Shown piece after piece: positions 1 through 6,907 of a stretch of 52,500 bases of DNA; position 1 is the stretch's first letter, and each line of letters begins with the position of its first letter. A program made the position numbers and the translations under genes. The notes beneath the pieces were generated by a model. The model was not told the origin of the DNA. It made no database searches and was given only the letters and a program-made list of their open reading frames with translations. This DNA is from Legionella jamestowniensis. GTDB lineage: Bacteria; Pseudomonadota; Gammaproteobacteria; Legionellales; Legionellaceae. The stretch lies in contig NZ_LNYG01000013.1 of assembly GCF_001467745.1 (NCBI RefSeq), forward strand, positions 1,591,120-1,643,619, in the 5' to 3' direction.

Positions 1-222
1 GTTAATGCTGGCTGTGGCACTACCAATCCCAACTTATATACAACATTGCATACGAATAATTTAGGCGGTTTTGGCAATCTTGTCTACTGGAGTTCTACCG
101 AGAATTCCGGCAATCCTACGTTCAACGCCTGGGTCCAGGACTTCGACACTGGCATCCAGGGTGACGGAGGCTTTAAGCCGGATACTCACCCGATTAGGTG
201 TGTTCGAACTTTTACCCCTTAA
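1..222 (+). CDS. C-terminal end of a DUF1566-domain protein (5' truncated by window)
   Basis: Frame 1 is open from the first base to a TAA at 220-222 and gives 73 residues. The reading includes YWSSTENSGN, a variable stretch and the ending IRCVRTFTP. A Tyr-Trp-Ser-Ser motif followed by an Arg-Cys-Val-Arg end is typical of the DUF1566 fold, which closes several Legionella surface proteins, including the collagen-like adhesin Lcl. The N-terminal part and the start lie outside the window, so it cannot be said whether collagen-like repeats precede the domain. A different-frame open stretch at 71-274 overlaps it and is a shadow. A strong hairpin follows 22 bases after the stop. The domain assignment rests on motif recall, not a search. 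Confidence 0.7.
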   Translation, partial: VNAGCGTTNPNLYTTLHTNNLGGFGNLVYWSSTENSGNPTFNAWVQDFDTGIQGDGGFKPDTHPIRCVRTFTP

Positions 223-244
223 CCTCCTTTATCCCTTTCTTTTT

Positions 245-272
245 GAGGCAGCGCAGCTGCCTCATGATTTTT
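245..272 (+). terminator. Rho-independent terminator after the DUF1566 gene
   Basis: GAGGCAGC and GCTGCCTC form a perfect 8-bp stem with a 3-base loop (245-263). A T-rich stretch follows at 267-272, and a T run also precedes the stem. Confidence 0.7.
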
Positions 273-382
273 AAATGAACGATTTGGATTTTGGTGAAGA
301 GCTTTCTACTTGAGGTGTTTTAGATGAGCTGGAGTGTGTCGATGAAGCTGATATCATTTAATAGGCAAGCCCTGGTAAGTGA

Positions 383-538
383 GCTTTTAGAGCACATAGG
401 CAAACAGGTGTCCGGACTGCCTTAATACCAGCTGATAAGCCAGAATCACATTTTATGGAGCGTGACGCGATTCTACATTTTTCTCCTGCACAGAAGTGGA
501 TGCCAAAAAAAATTGACAGTATTAATCATTTAGGATGA
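383..538 (+). pseudogene. Possible gene remnant in a 345-base gene-free stretch
   Basis: Between 222 and 568 there is no intact gene. One frame is open from just after a TGA at 380-382 to a TGA at 536-538 and reads like the end of a real protein, containing RTALIPADKPESHF and ILHFSPAQKWMPKK. It has no good start codon or ribosome binding site at its 5' end; the only in-frame ATG is at 455. The upstream sequence, 280-380, is broken by stops in all frames I read. I do not recognise the family. It may be the decayed 3' end of a gene lost by rearrangement, or chance. Confidence 0.25.
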
Positions 539-567
539 GATGATCTTTTTAATTTTTGGAGAAGCCG

Positions 568-1113
568 ATGTTATTGGAGAGAGAACAATCTTGCGTATTA
601 CTTATTGATGTTCAGGAAAAATTGGCTCCCCATGTAAAAGAGCCTGAAAAAATACTAGAGCGTTGTGCCTGGATAATTCGTTTGGCTACAGAATTAAAGA
701 TACCTATGTTGGTAAGTGAACAGTATCCAAAAGGATTAGGTCATACTGTTGAACCTTTAAAATCATTGACGGCACATTATCAAACCAATGAAAAAGTCCA
801 TTTTTCTTGTTTTCGAGAGTCCTCTTGTAAGCAAAATCTTGAGTCTCTTGCAAGAAAGCAACTTGTTCTGATTGGAATTGAAACCCATGTTTGTGTCTTG
901 CAAACAGCAATGGATTTAAATAAAGCCGGTTATGACGTATTTGTTGTAGTGGATGCTGTAAGTAGCAGGGCAGAAATTGATCACAAATACGGATTAAAGC
1001 GTATGAAGCAGGCGGGTATTCAGCTTGTCACTTCTGAAATGGTTTTTTTTGAGTGGGTGGGACAAGCTGGAACAGAGGAATTCAAAGGATTGAGTAAAAA
1101 TTACTTAAGGTAA
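568..1113 (+). CDS. Isochorismatase-family cysteine hydrolase
   Basis: A 181-residue single-domain protein of the isochorismatase-like fold, close in length to YcaC and nicotinamidase-like members. The family triad is visible: Asp in CVLLIDVQEKL near residue 14, a Lys in NEKVHFSCF, and the nucleophilic Cys in GIETHVCVLQTA near residue 108. The family hydrolyses amides or vinyl ethers, but the substrate cannot be told. The ATG at 568 is chosen over an upstream in-frame TTG at 556 because GGAGAAG sits at 558-564 at correct spacing. It lies 34 bases upstream of an SDR gene on the same strand, so the two may be co-transcribed. Cytoplasmic, no signal peptide. Confidence 0.85.
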   Translation: MLLEREQSCVLLIDVQEKLAPHVKEPEKILERCAWIIRLATELKIPMLVSEQYPKGLGHTVEPLKSLTAHYQTNEKVHFSCFRESSCKQNLESLARKQLVLIGIETHVCVLQTAMDLNKAGYDVFVVVDAVSSRAEIDHKYGLKRMKQAGIQLVTSEMVFFEWVGQAGTEEFKGLSKNYLR

Positions 1114-1147
1114 TTGCATCGTTTAAAAATAGCATAAGGAATAATAA

Positions 1148-1900
1148 ATGAATCTGGATAATCAAATTGCTGTAATTACTGGTGGGGCTTCCGGTATGGG
1201 GAAAGCCTGTGCCGAGTTATTAAGTTCTCACGGTGCCAAGGTTATTATTTGGGACAAACACACAGAACATACCCTTAAAGATGTAGCCTTATCGGTAACT
1301 TGTGATGTAAGTGTGGCTGAAGAAGTTGAACAGGCGATACAAAAAACAATCAATGAAGTAGGTAGACCACGAATTTGTATTAATTGTGCAGGTATCGCGC
1401 CTGCCAAACGTATGGTAGGTAAAGAAGGCGCTATGCCCTTAGCCGATTTTAAGCGCGTGATTGATATCAATTTGGTAGGTACTTTTAATGTTATGCGTGT
1501 GGTGGCCGAAGCAATGACCCATTTGGAGCTTGAAGCAAAATCACAAGAAAGAGGAGTGATTATCAATACCGCTTCTATCGCTGCGTTTGAAGGTCAAATC
1601 GGGCAGATGGCCTATAGTGCTTCAAAAGGCGGGGTGGTAGCGATGACTTTACCAGCAGCCCGTGAGTTAGCACAATTTGCTATTCGCGTTAACACCATAG
1701 CCCCAGGTCTTATTGCTACGCCGTTATTGTTAAATATGCCTCAAGAAGTGCAAGATAATTTGGCGGCAACGGTAACCTTTCCAAAGCGACTGGGAAAACC
1801 TGAAGAGTTTGCTGCATTGGTATTACATCTTGTTGAAAATCGATTAATGAATGGTGAAGTGATTCGGCTCGATGGGGCATTACGAATGCAGGCGCGCTAA
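1148..1900 (+). CDS. Short-chain dehydrogenase/reductase (type II 3-hydroxyacyl-CoA dehydrogenase-like)
   Basis: A 250-residue classical SDR. The N-terminal Rossmann motif TGGASGMG, the NCAGI motif, a Ser in the NTASIAAFEG strand, the catalytic pair in YSASKGG and NTIAPGL are all present and in order. The overall pattern, with a VNTIAPGLIATP-type segment and a C-terminal substrate region ending near NGEVIRLDGALRM, resembles the HSD17B10-like type II 3-hydroxyacyl-CoA dehydrogenases, which oxidise 3-hydroxyacyl-CoA with NAD in beta-oxidation or isoleucine breakdown. That substrate is inference. It begins 34 bases after the isochorismatase-like gene and ends at a strong bidirectional hairpin. 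Confidence 0.85.
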   Translation: MNLDNQIAVITGGASGMGKACAELLSSHGAKVIIWDKHTEHTLKDVALSVTCDVSVAEEVEQAIQKTINEVGRPRICINCAGIAPAKRMVGKEGAMPLADFKRVIDINLVGTFNVMRVVAEAMTHLELEAKSQERGVIINTASIAAFEGQIGQMAYSASKGGVVAMTLPAARELAQFAIRVNTIAPGLIATPLLLNMPQEVQDNLAATVTFPKRLGKPEEFAALVLHLVENRLMNGEVIRLDGALRMQAR

Positions 1901-1923
1901 TCTTTCCTGTTTATACGACTAAT

Positions 1924-1953
1924 CTTCTGCAATTTTATGAAAAATTGCAGAAG
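1924..1953. terminator. Bidirectional terminator between convergent genes
   Basis: CTTCTGCAATTTT and AAAATTGCAGAAG form a perfect 13-bp stem around a 4-base loop. The A/T-rich inner arms serve both directions. It lies between the SDR gene and the oppositely oriented coiled-coil protein gene. Confidence 0.75.
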
Positions 1954-1970
1954 TTTATGAACTAAGAGAG

Positions 1971-4286
1971 CTAGAGATCGAGTTTTTTCTCGTTCTTTTG
2001 ACTTTCATCGTTCTTGGCCCCATTAGGAGGTGATTGAAAGATTGAGGAGAATTTTGTTAGCATTTCAACAAGTGGGATTGCATCTGATTGAGCGTTTTCA
2101 GAAAGCACTTCACCCTCACCATCCACCTCAGGTAATGCCTCCATAAAGCGAGTAAGACTATCCTGCAGGAGAGAAAAACTGTTTAGCATTTTCTCCAGCT
2201 CTTTAGTTGCCGTTTCAAATTGCTTTAATTCACTACTCAGTTTTTGCGTTTTTTCTACATGGTGTTGCAAATCATATTTTTTTTCTAATTCACTAATTTC
2301 ACTGAGAAGTGTTCTTTGTTGTTTATCAAGGTTTCGTTGCGCTTTATTCGATTTCCCTACTATTACAGGGCGTCGGGTAATTTCCTTTTGTAACTCAGTA
2401 AGCTCAATTTTTTTATTAATCAGTAATAATTGGCCTTGCATTTGTTCAATGGTATCCTTTCTTACTTGTTCGAAACTATCTATCGTAATGCCTTGCTCGA
2501 CTAATAGTTTATCAAGAGAATCCAGTGTATTGGCAACTTGACGCTGCGCGGATCGAGTTCTTCCTTTTCCTATCATTTGTAATAGTCTTTTACTGGAGGC
2601 ATCCAGTTGGGCTGATAAAAGCATAATTTCAGGATCAGAACGAAGTTTTTTAATTATTTTACTTAAATGTCTTTCTACAAATTCATCGGATTTTTTCTGA
2701 TAAATTTTTCCAGAGGCAGTGTTTAAGTCGGGTTGCGATAAAAAATTCAGGCGTGAGTTGCAGTAATCAATCTCTTCCAAAATAGACTCACTTTTATCCT
2801 GAGACAATTGATTGCTACTTAGGCAATGCTTAAGTAACAAGCGTAATTCTTTTAAAAACTTGACTGAATCAAGGGTCTTATCCCTATTCGCCAATAATGC
2901 TTCCTTAAACGGATGGTTGGGTACTGACATGATAGAATAGGCAAAAGGAAAGCCATTTGTATCGCCCATGCAAAGTGATGCGCCATGTTTGAGAAGAATG
3001 GATAGGCAATCTCCCATGGATGATTGGTGACTATGCAGATCAAAACACACCTGAATAGCAGAGGGGTAGGTTATATTTTTAATGGTAACCGGTTGATTGT
3101 TAAGGTTAAAATCACCATAGGTTAATATAAAATCTAAAAGCTCATGATTTCTTGTCTGTAAACTAAGGTTAAGGTACTTTTCATCCAGTAAGTGATGCCA
3201 GGAAACTAATTGCTTGGCCAAGTCAAATTTTTTCTCAAACAACAGGGTTGGAAGTACTTTTTCACCCAACGATTGAGTTTCACGGTAAAGGCTTTGTAGT
3301 TGTGCAAATACTGTCAAATTCTGCCTGTTTTGTTTGTGTGTTAAAGAAAATGCCTGAATCCGTGACAGAAAATCTTCTAATTTTTGAGCTTGAAGAGTTC
3401 TTTCCAGATCTTTAAGTAATTTCATTTCAGCGTCTAGACCTCTAAACTCCTTCATAAATGTATTAATGGGCTTCCGAGATTTTTTCCCTTCTGATTGCTG
3501 AGTTGAATGAATGCTTTTACCTTTCTTAGAAGATTGATTTGTTTCTTCCGACTCTGAAGAGTTATCCTTTGTGGGCTCAAAAGGAGAACTCTTCTCTGCG
3601 ACATCGATAATATCTGAAGGCTCTATAGCAAGCGATTTTTGGATGTTTTGGAAAAAATGCAGATTTTTTGAGTATAAGTTATGTCTAACCAGAGGAGTCA
3701 AGTCTGTTAAAACCCCGCAAATATTGTCCAGTATACCCACATATTCTTCTGTATGTTCTTTCCCTTGCTGTAATAGCTCCGCGGCTTCTTTTTCAAGTGC
3801 TGCAAAATCGACTTCCAATTGTTTAACGGTTTCCTTGTGTTTTTTTCTTAATTGAGCAATAACGGGTCGCACGTGGGTGATTGCTAAATTAATAAATGCA
3901 TCTTCTAACCGAGGTGTTTCAATTGGCGTATAACCAATTTCCTCTTCTTTTGAAAAACTGGCGTTCATAGTAAGTTCGTCATTTGCATTGAAATACACAT
4001 GGAGGCGAAAAACTTCCCCCTCAGCGTTGGTGAAGTAAGCGGTGTAATGGTATTGACTTAACTGGGGGTTATCTCTGCGTTCTGTTTCATAAATGCTTAT
4101 ATGGTGATTCAGTAATTTATAGGCCTGGCTTTTATCCCTAAGCTCTACTTTGGTAGGGGCTAACTCAAGACGATAATAAAGACTTTCTTCTTTATTCCTA
4201 TCAAGAACGACTTTGGTACATTCAGAGGTAAAAATATCTTTAGTAAAATGGAGGCCAATAAAATTAAAGAGTGTATTTTTTGACAT
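1971..4286 (-). CDS. Large coiled-coil protein with an ankyrin-like segment, candidate secreted effector
   Basis: A 771-residue protein of no family I can name. Visible parts in order: a mixed N-terminal domain (about 1-140); a helical, probably coiled-coil stretch rich in Lys and Glu (about 143-180); a low-complexity Ser/Lys/Glu linker (about 240-278); a second helical region; an ankyrin-like segment (about 380-470) with LLDFILTYGDFNLNN and LSILLKHGASLCMGD; then long Leu/Lys/Glu/Gln-rich coiled coil (about 530-725). The tail is hydrophilic, ending in NDESQKNEKKLDL. No signal peptide or membrane segment. This architecture is common among Dot/Icm substrates in Legionella, and the acidic, Glu-rich C-terminus would suit that signal, but no direct evidence of export exists here. 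AGGG lies about 9 bases before the ATG. Confidence 0.75.
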   Translation of the reverse strand: MSKNTLFNFIGLHFTKDIFTSECTKVVLDRNKEESLYYRLELAPTKVELRDKSQAYKLLNHHISIYETERRDNPQLSQYHYTAYFTNAEGEVFRLHVYFNANDELTMNASFSKEEEIGYTPIETPRLEDAFINLAITHVRPVIAQLRKKHKETVKQLEVDFAALEKEAAELLQQGKEHTEEYVGILDNICGVLTDLTPLVRHNLYSKNLHFFQNIQKSLAIEPSDIIDVAEKSSPFEPTKDNSSESEETNQSSKKGKSIHSTQQSEGKKSRKPINTFMKEFRGLDAEMKLLKDLERTLQAQKLEDFLSRIQAFSLTHKQNRQNLTVFAQLQSLYRETQSLGEKVLPTLLFEKKFDLAKQLVSWHHLLDEKYLNLSLQTRNHELLDFILTYGDFNLNNQPVTIKNITYPSAIQVCFDLHSHQSSMGDCLSILLKHGASLCMGDTNGFPFAYSIMSVPNHPFKEALLANRDKTLDSVKFLKELRLLLKHCLSSNQLSQDKSESILEEIDYCNSRLNFLSQPDLNTASGKIYQKKSDEFVERHLSKIIKKLRSDPEIMLLSAQLDASSKRLLQMIGKGRTRSAQRQVANTLDSLDKLLVEQGITIDSFEQVRKDTIEQMQGQLLLINKKIELTELQKEITRRPVIVGKSNKAQRNLDKQQRTLLSEISELEKKYDLQHHVEKTQKLSSELKQFETATKELEKMLNSFSLLQDSLTRFMEALPEVDGEGEVLSENAQSDAIPLVEMLTKFSSIFQSPPNGAKNDESQKNEKKLDL

Positions 4287-4287
4287 T

Positions 4288-4326
4288 GGTTATACCCTGT
4301 CTATTGAGGTGGGACAAAGTATAACC
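4288..4326. repeat. Inverted repeat upstream of the coiled-coil protein gene
   Basis: GGTTATAC (4288-4295) and GTATAACC (4319-4326) are perfect 8-base inverted arms, 23 bases apart. The proximal arm lies one base from the start codon at 4286. It may be a regulator site or a 5' UTR hairpin that hides the ribosome binding site. Confidence 0.35.
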
Positions 4327-4390
4327 ATAAATATTATTGTTGTGCAATTATTGATTACAATTTACAAAAAATATTTCCTTTGCCTTCAAA

Positions 4391-4885
4391 TTAGGCTTTT
4401 TGATGACTATTCGAGTCGTTAGAGGATTTTACCCCACCGGAAGCAGTATAAACGCTCGTTGTGTTATCAGGTGTTTGACCTGTAATAGTATTAATAATTT
4501 CCTGGCGCGTATACATGTTGCTGGTGATTACTTGTCCATTGATCGCATTTAATTCGCGACAACGAATTAAATTTTCAGCAAGTTTTTCGTTTAATGCCTT
4601 AATGTGTTGTGCTTCCTGGGTAGAGCTTTGAAGTAAAAAATCCTCAAGCGTTTGCTTGGCAGATTTGATTTGCAGGTTTAATTCTAATAAATCTGTCCGG
4701 ATTTGAGTGGTTTGTTCAAGTTGATTGGCAATTGCTTGTTTTTTCTCTGCTAATATTTCCAGCAAATCAAACTGACGCGCTATTAAAGCATTTTTTTCTT
4801 CTTCTAAAATTGCAATAAGTTGTTCGACCAATTTTATTTCTTGCTCTAAAGTCTGAATAAGCAGAGCGGGCTTTGTAGTAGTCAT
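4391..4885 (-). CDS. flgN: FlgN-like flagellar export chaperone
   Basis: A 164-residue, almost entirely helical protein with a long coiled coil (LEQEIKLVEQLIAILEEEKN onward), the RQFDLLEILAEKKQAIANQL segment and a hydrophilic Ser/Asn-rich tail. This pattern and length match FlgN, the cytoplasmic chaperone that delivers hook-junction proteins FlgK and FlgL to the flagellar export gate. Sequence motifs in FlgN are weak, so the call leans on the adjacent flgM and flgA on the same strand, in the flgA-flgM-flgN order usual in gammaproteobacteria. About 120 bases separate it from flgM, and the two are probably transcribed together. Confidence 0.8.
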   Translation of the reverse strand: MTTTKPALLIQTLEQEIKLVEQLIAILEEEKNALIARQFDLLEILAEKKQAIANQLEQTTQIRTDLLELNLQIKSAKQTLEDFLLQSSTQEAQHIKALNEKLAENLIRCRELNAINGQVITSNMYTRQEIINTITGQTPDNTTSVYTASGGVKSSNDSNSHQKA

Positions 4886-5003
4886 TTATGGAAATCCTTT
4901 TATAGGTAGCATGGAATGTTTTAAATTCGATTCTCAAATTTTCTGCTGCTCAGATTTTAATATCATAAATAAGCTTTTTTCTTATCATGCTAAATCGTAG
5001 GAA

Positions 5004-5291
5004 TTAAGCCATTTCGATATCCTGAAACATCATTGAAGCGATTTGCTTGCTGTTCATTTGATAGCGGCCACTGGCAAGTTCTTCTTTCAACAATTCAACA
5101 CGATTGCTATCAATTTCAGGAGCGCTCAAAATAACTTCTTTTAATTTGTTGAGTTGTTTTGAAAAATTACTTAAATTCACCTGGTTACTCTCATCAGAAT
5201 GGGATTCTGGAGTAACAGATTGGTTTCGCTGTAATCGACTCTCTGTATCCAGTATTTTGTAAGGATTCGAGTCATTAATTGGATTTACCAT
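5004..5291 (-). CDS. flgM: FlgM anti-sigma-28 factor
   Basis: A 95-residue protein that matches FlgM in size and layout. It has a polar, disordered N-terminal half and a C-terminal half (VNLSNFSKQLNKLKE, DSNRVELLKEELASGRYQMN, SKQIASMMFQDI) that in the family binds FliA and blocks it until the hook is finished and FlgM is exported. The longer reading starting at 5315 is rejected. A sigma-28 type -10 element lies at 5321-5328, so transcripts should begin near 5314 and would exclude or barely include that codon. The Met at 5291 has GAGAG seven bases upstream and leaves a leader of about 23 bases. FlgM controlled by its own target sigma factor is the standard feedback arrangement. Confidence 0.85.
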   Translation of the reverse strand: MVNPINDSNPYKILDTESRLQRNQSVTPESHSDESNQVNLSNFSKQLNKLKEVILSAPEIDSNRVELLKEELASGRYQMNSKQIASMMFQDIEMA

Positions 5292-5320
5292 AACATTACT
5301 CTCAATTGCGCTCATGATTG

Positions 5321-5348
5321 TTATCGGCTCCTATTAATAAAATCTTTA
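5321..5348 (-). promoter_or_regulatory. FliA (sigma-28) type promoter of flgM
   Basis: On the minus strand, TAAAGATT (5348-5341) is followed by GCCGATAA (5328-5321). The -10 is a perfect consensus. Spacing from TAAA to the -10 is 16 bases against the usual 15. Confidence 0.8.
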
Positions 5349-5649
5349 GAATAATTTCATACTTTTACCTATACCACACTTTAAAATTCAAGTCATCTTT
5401 TCAGCTAGTACATCAGGGCAAGATCATATCATTTTGGATTAATTTAATTTGACACCGCCAGCTTGCACAAAATATCGTCCTCCTGAGTATCCTAACTACA
5501 TGGTGGCAAACATCAAAAAGCTGATATCCCGAACATAGGGAGGGAGCTGCTTTGTATCAGGAGATGTCTCACTACGTTCGACATGACGTAGGTTTTTGGG
5601 AGCAACGCGAAGGCCCTATTCTTGTAAAGATCAAGATTTATCTGCAGCA
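5349..5649. other. Gene-free stretch between flgM promoter and flgA, with a degraded repeat
   Basis: No coding frame of note. Near 5564-5587 the sequence GATGTCTCACTACGTTCGAC followed by ATGACG forms a short imperfect palindrome (ATGTC...GACAT). It resembles dispersed chromosomal repeats seen in this group. The stretch could hold the flgA terminator, but no clean hairpin plus T run was found. Confidence 0.35.
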
Positions 5650-6354
5650 TTAAAGTGAAACCCGAACTTGCCTTTTAGCGCTCACCTGGGCTTCAATAAT
5701 TTTTTTTGACGAAAGGTTTTTCACGCGAATCAGGTCGCCAGCGGCTCCATCATTTAAAGCAATCCCTTCCATGGTCACACTAAAGTTTTCACTTAGGGCC
5801 TGGATAGCAATTCGCTCGCCTTTTCGAACCAAAGGCTCTGCCTGCAAAAGATGGGGAGTAATCACATTTCCCTGGGCAATGTTTGTTTTACAAGCCTGGT
5901 TAATCACATCACTCGTTTTATCAAAATATCCCTGCTTTAATTGGCTGATATCTACTTCCTGGATTTCCACATCGTCTTCGTTAATTAAAGTTCCTTTAAG
6001 TAATGGATGTTTCGCAGTAAGGACAAATTTTTGCACGGTTATTTTAACGGGTACAAAAAGTGTCCAGCGATTCTCTGTCTCCTGGCATTTAATGCCCATT
6101 GTGTTGGCGCGTATGACTGGAATTTGATAAGGATTAAATACTTCAAGGTGATCATCCTGGCAAGCTTTTAATTTGAGTCTGGAGTCAATTTTATCAACGG
6201 TTACCTGAATTTTGCTGTCTTGTTGCGTGGCAAGCGAGGCAAGGATATGTTGTTCAATTTTTTCTTTGAGCAAGTCTAAGGATTGAACATTTTCTGTGGC
6301 ATATAAAACATTGTGTGTAAAAAATAGAAAAAAAACTAGAATAACCTGTTTCAT
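5650..6354 (-). CDS. flgA: FlgA, flagellar P-ring assembly chaperone
   Basis: A 234-residue periplasmic protein with signal peptide MKQVILVFFLFFTHNVLYA. The C-terminal SAF-like domain shows KHPLLKGTLINEDDVEIQEVD, a second repeat around RKGERIAIQALSENFSVTMEG, and the typical end GDLIRVKNLSSKKIIEAQV. FlgA helps FlgI polymerise into the P ring around the flagellar rod. The ATG at 6354 is chosen over an in-frame TTG at 6375, because it places the signal peptide directly at the N-terminus and leaves a leader of about 33 bases after the sigma-54 type promoter at 6398-6412. flgM and flgN follow on the same strand but have their own sigma-28 type promoter. Confidence 0.93.
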   Translation of the reverse strand: MKQVILVFFLFFTHNVLYATENVQSLDLLKEKIEQHILASLATQQDSKIQVTVDKIDSRLKLKACQDDHLEVFNPYQIPVIRANTMGIKCQETENRWTLFVPVKITVQKFVLTAKHPLLKGTLINEDDVEIQEVDISQLKQGYFDKTSDVINQACKTNIAQGNVITPHLLQAEPLVRKGERIAIQALSENFSVTMEGIALNDGAAGDLIRVKNLSSKKIIEAQVSAKRQVRVSL

Positions 6355-6397
6355 TGGGGTAGTCTCATTAACCAAATTTACGTCTTACTGCCTTTAA

Positions 6398-6412
6398 GCA
6401 AGATTTGGGCCA
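6398..6412 (-). promoter_or_regulatory. RpoN (sigma-54) type promoter of flgA
   Basis: The minus strand reads TGGCCCAAATCTTGC, against consensus TGGCAC-N5-TTGC. It differs at one position, and the GG and GC dinucleotides are correctly spaced. Flagellar middle genes in Legionella are known to depend on RpoN with the activator FleQ. Confidence 0.7.
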
Positions 6413-6426
6413 GTTTTGGAGATGAG

Positions 6427-6822
6427 ATGTTTTTATATCGAGTCCTTTTAGTGGTATTAGGCTGCTGTTTTTGTATCTGTTCTTATTCGGCCAGTCATCG
6501 GCCTGAAGAATTGTTACAGTCAATTAAAGGGCAACCTAATGAGGGTGGGAAAATTGTTGAACATTTCTGTGCTAGTTGTCATGCAGTTAAACCGTTAATA
6601 CCTGTAGGTGCTCCTCGTATGGGGAAAAAAGAGGATTGGGAGTATCGTTTCAAACAAGGATTCAATCAATTATTCCAACATACTGAAGAAGGATTGAATA
6701 CAATGCCACCGCGTGGCGGATGCTTCGAATGTTCGGATGAACAACTGATGTTGGCTATTGAAGCGATGTTGCCGACGGACTTGGGAAAAGCTTTTGTAAC
6801 CAACAAAAAGAACATAAAATAA
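6427..6822 (+). CDS. Periplasmic cytochrome c (c5-like)
   Basis: A 131-residue protein with an N-terminal hydrophobic signal (MFLYRVLLVVLGCCFCICSYS) and one haem-attachment motif, CASCH, near residue 48. The stretch NTMPPRGGCFECSDEQL supplies a likely axial Met and two extra Cys that in cytochrome c5 relatives form a disulphide. Expected role is electron carriage in the periplasm, partner unknown. GGAGATGAG immediately precedes the ATG. It is divergent from flgA, sharing a 72-base intergenic region, and is followed on the same strand by the L,D-transpeptidase gene, which has its own promoter. Confidence 0.85.
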   Translation: MFLYRVLLVVLGCCFCICSYSASHRPEELLQSIKGQPNEGGKIVEHFCASCHAVKPLIPVGAPRMGKKEDWEYRFKQGFNQLFQHTEEGLNTMPPRGGCFECSDEQLMLAIEAMLPTDLGKAFVTNKKNIK

Positions 6823-6853
6823 TCAAATAGTTAAAAATATTTATAAAAAAAGC

Positions 6854-6880
6854 TAAATTTATTCAAAACTCTCCCGATAA
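6854..6880 (+). promoter_or_regulatory. FliA (sigma-28) type promoter before the L,D-transpeptidase gene
   Basis: TAAA (6854-6857), exactly 15 bases, then CCCGATAA (6873-6880). This matches the sigma-28 consensus TAAA-N15-GCCGATAA at all but one position. A GGGAGGG ribosome binding site follows near 6894-6900. Confidence 0.65.
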
Positions 6881-6907
6881 CATAAAAAAAAGAGGGAGGG
6901 TTAACCA

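Noticed and set aside
71-274. 67-residue open frame at the left edge
   Set aside because: It overlaps the DUF1566 frame, which runs in a different phase with recognisable motifs, and its 3' end covers the terminator.
5292-5315. Eight extra N-terminal codons of flgM
   Set aside because: The sigma-28 -10 element ends only six bases upstream, leaving no room for a leader and ribosome binding site.
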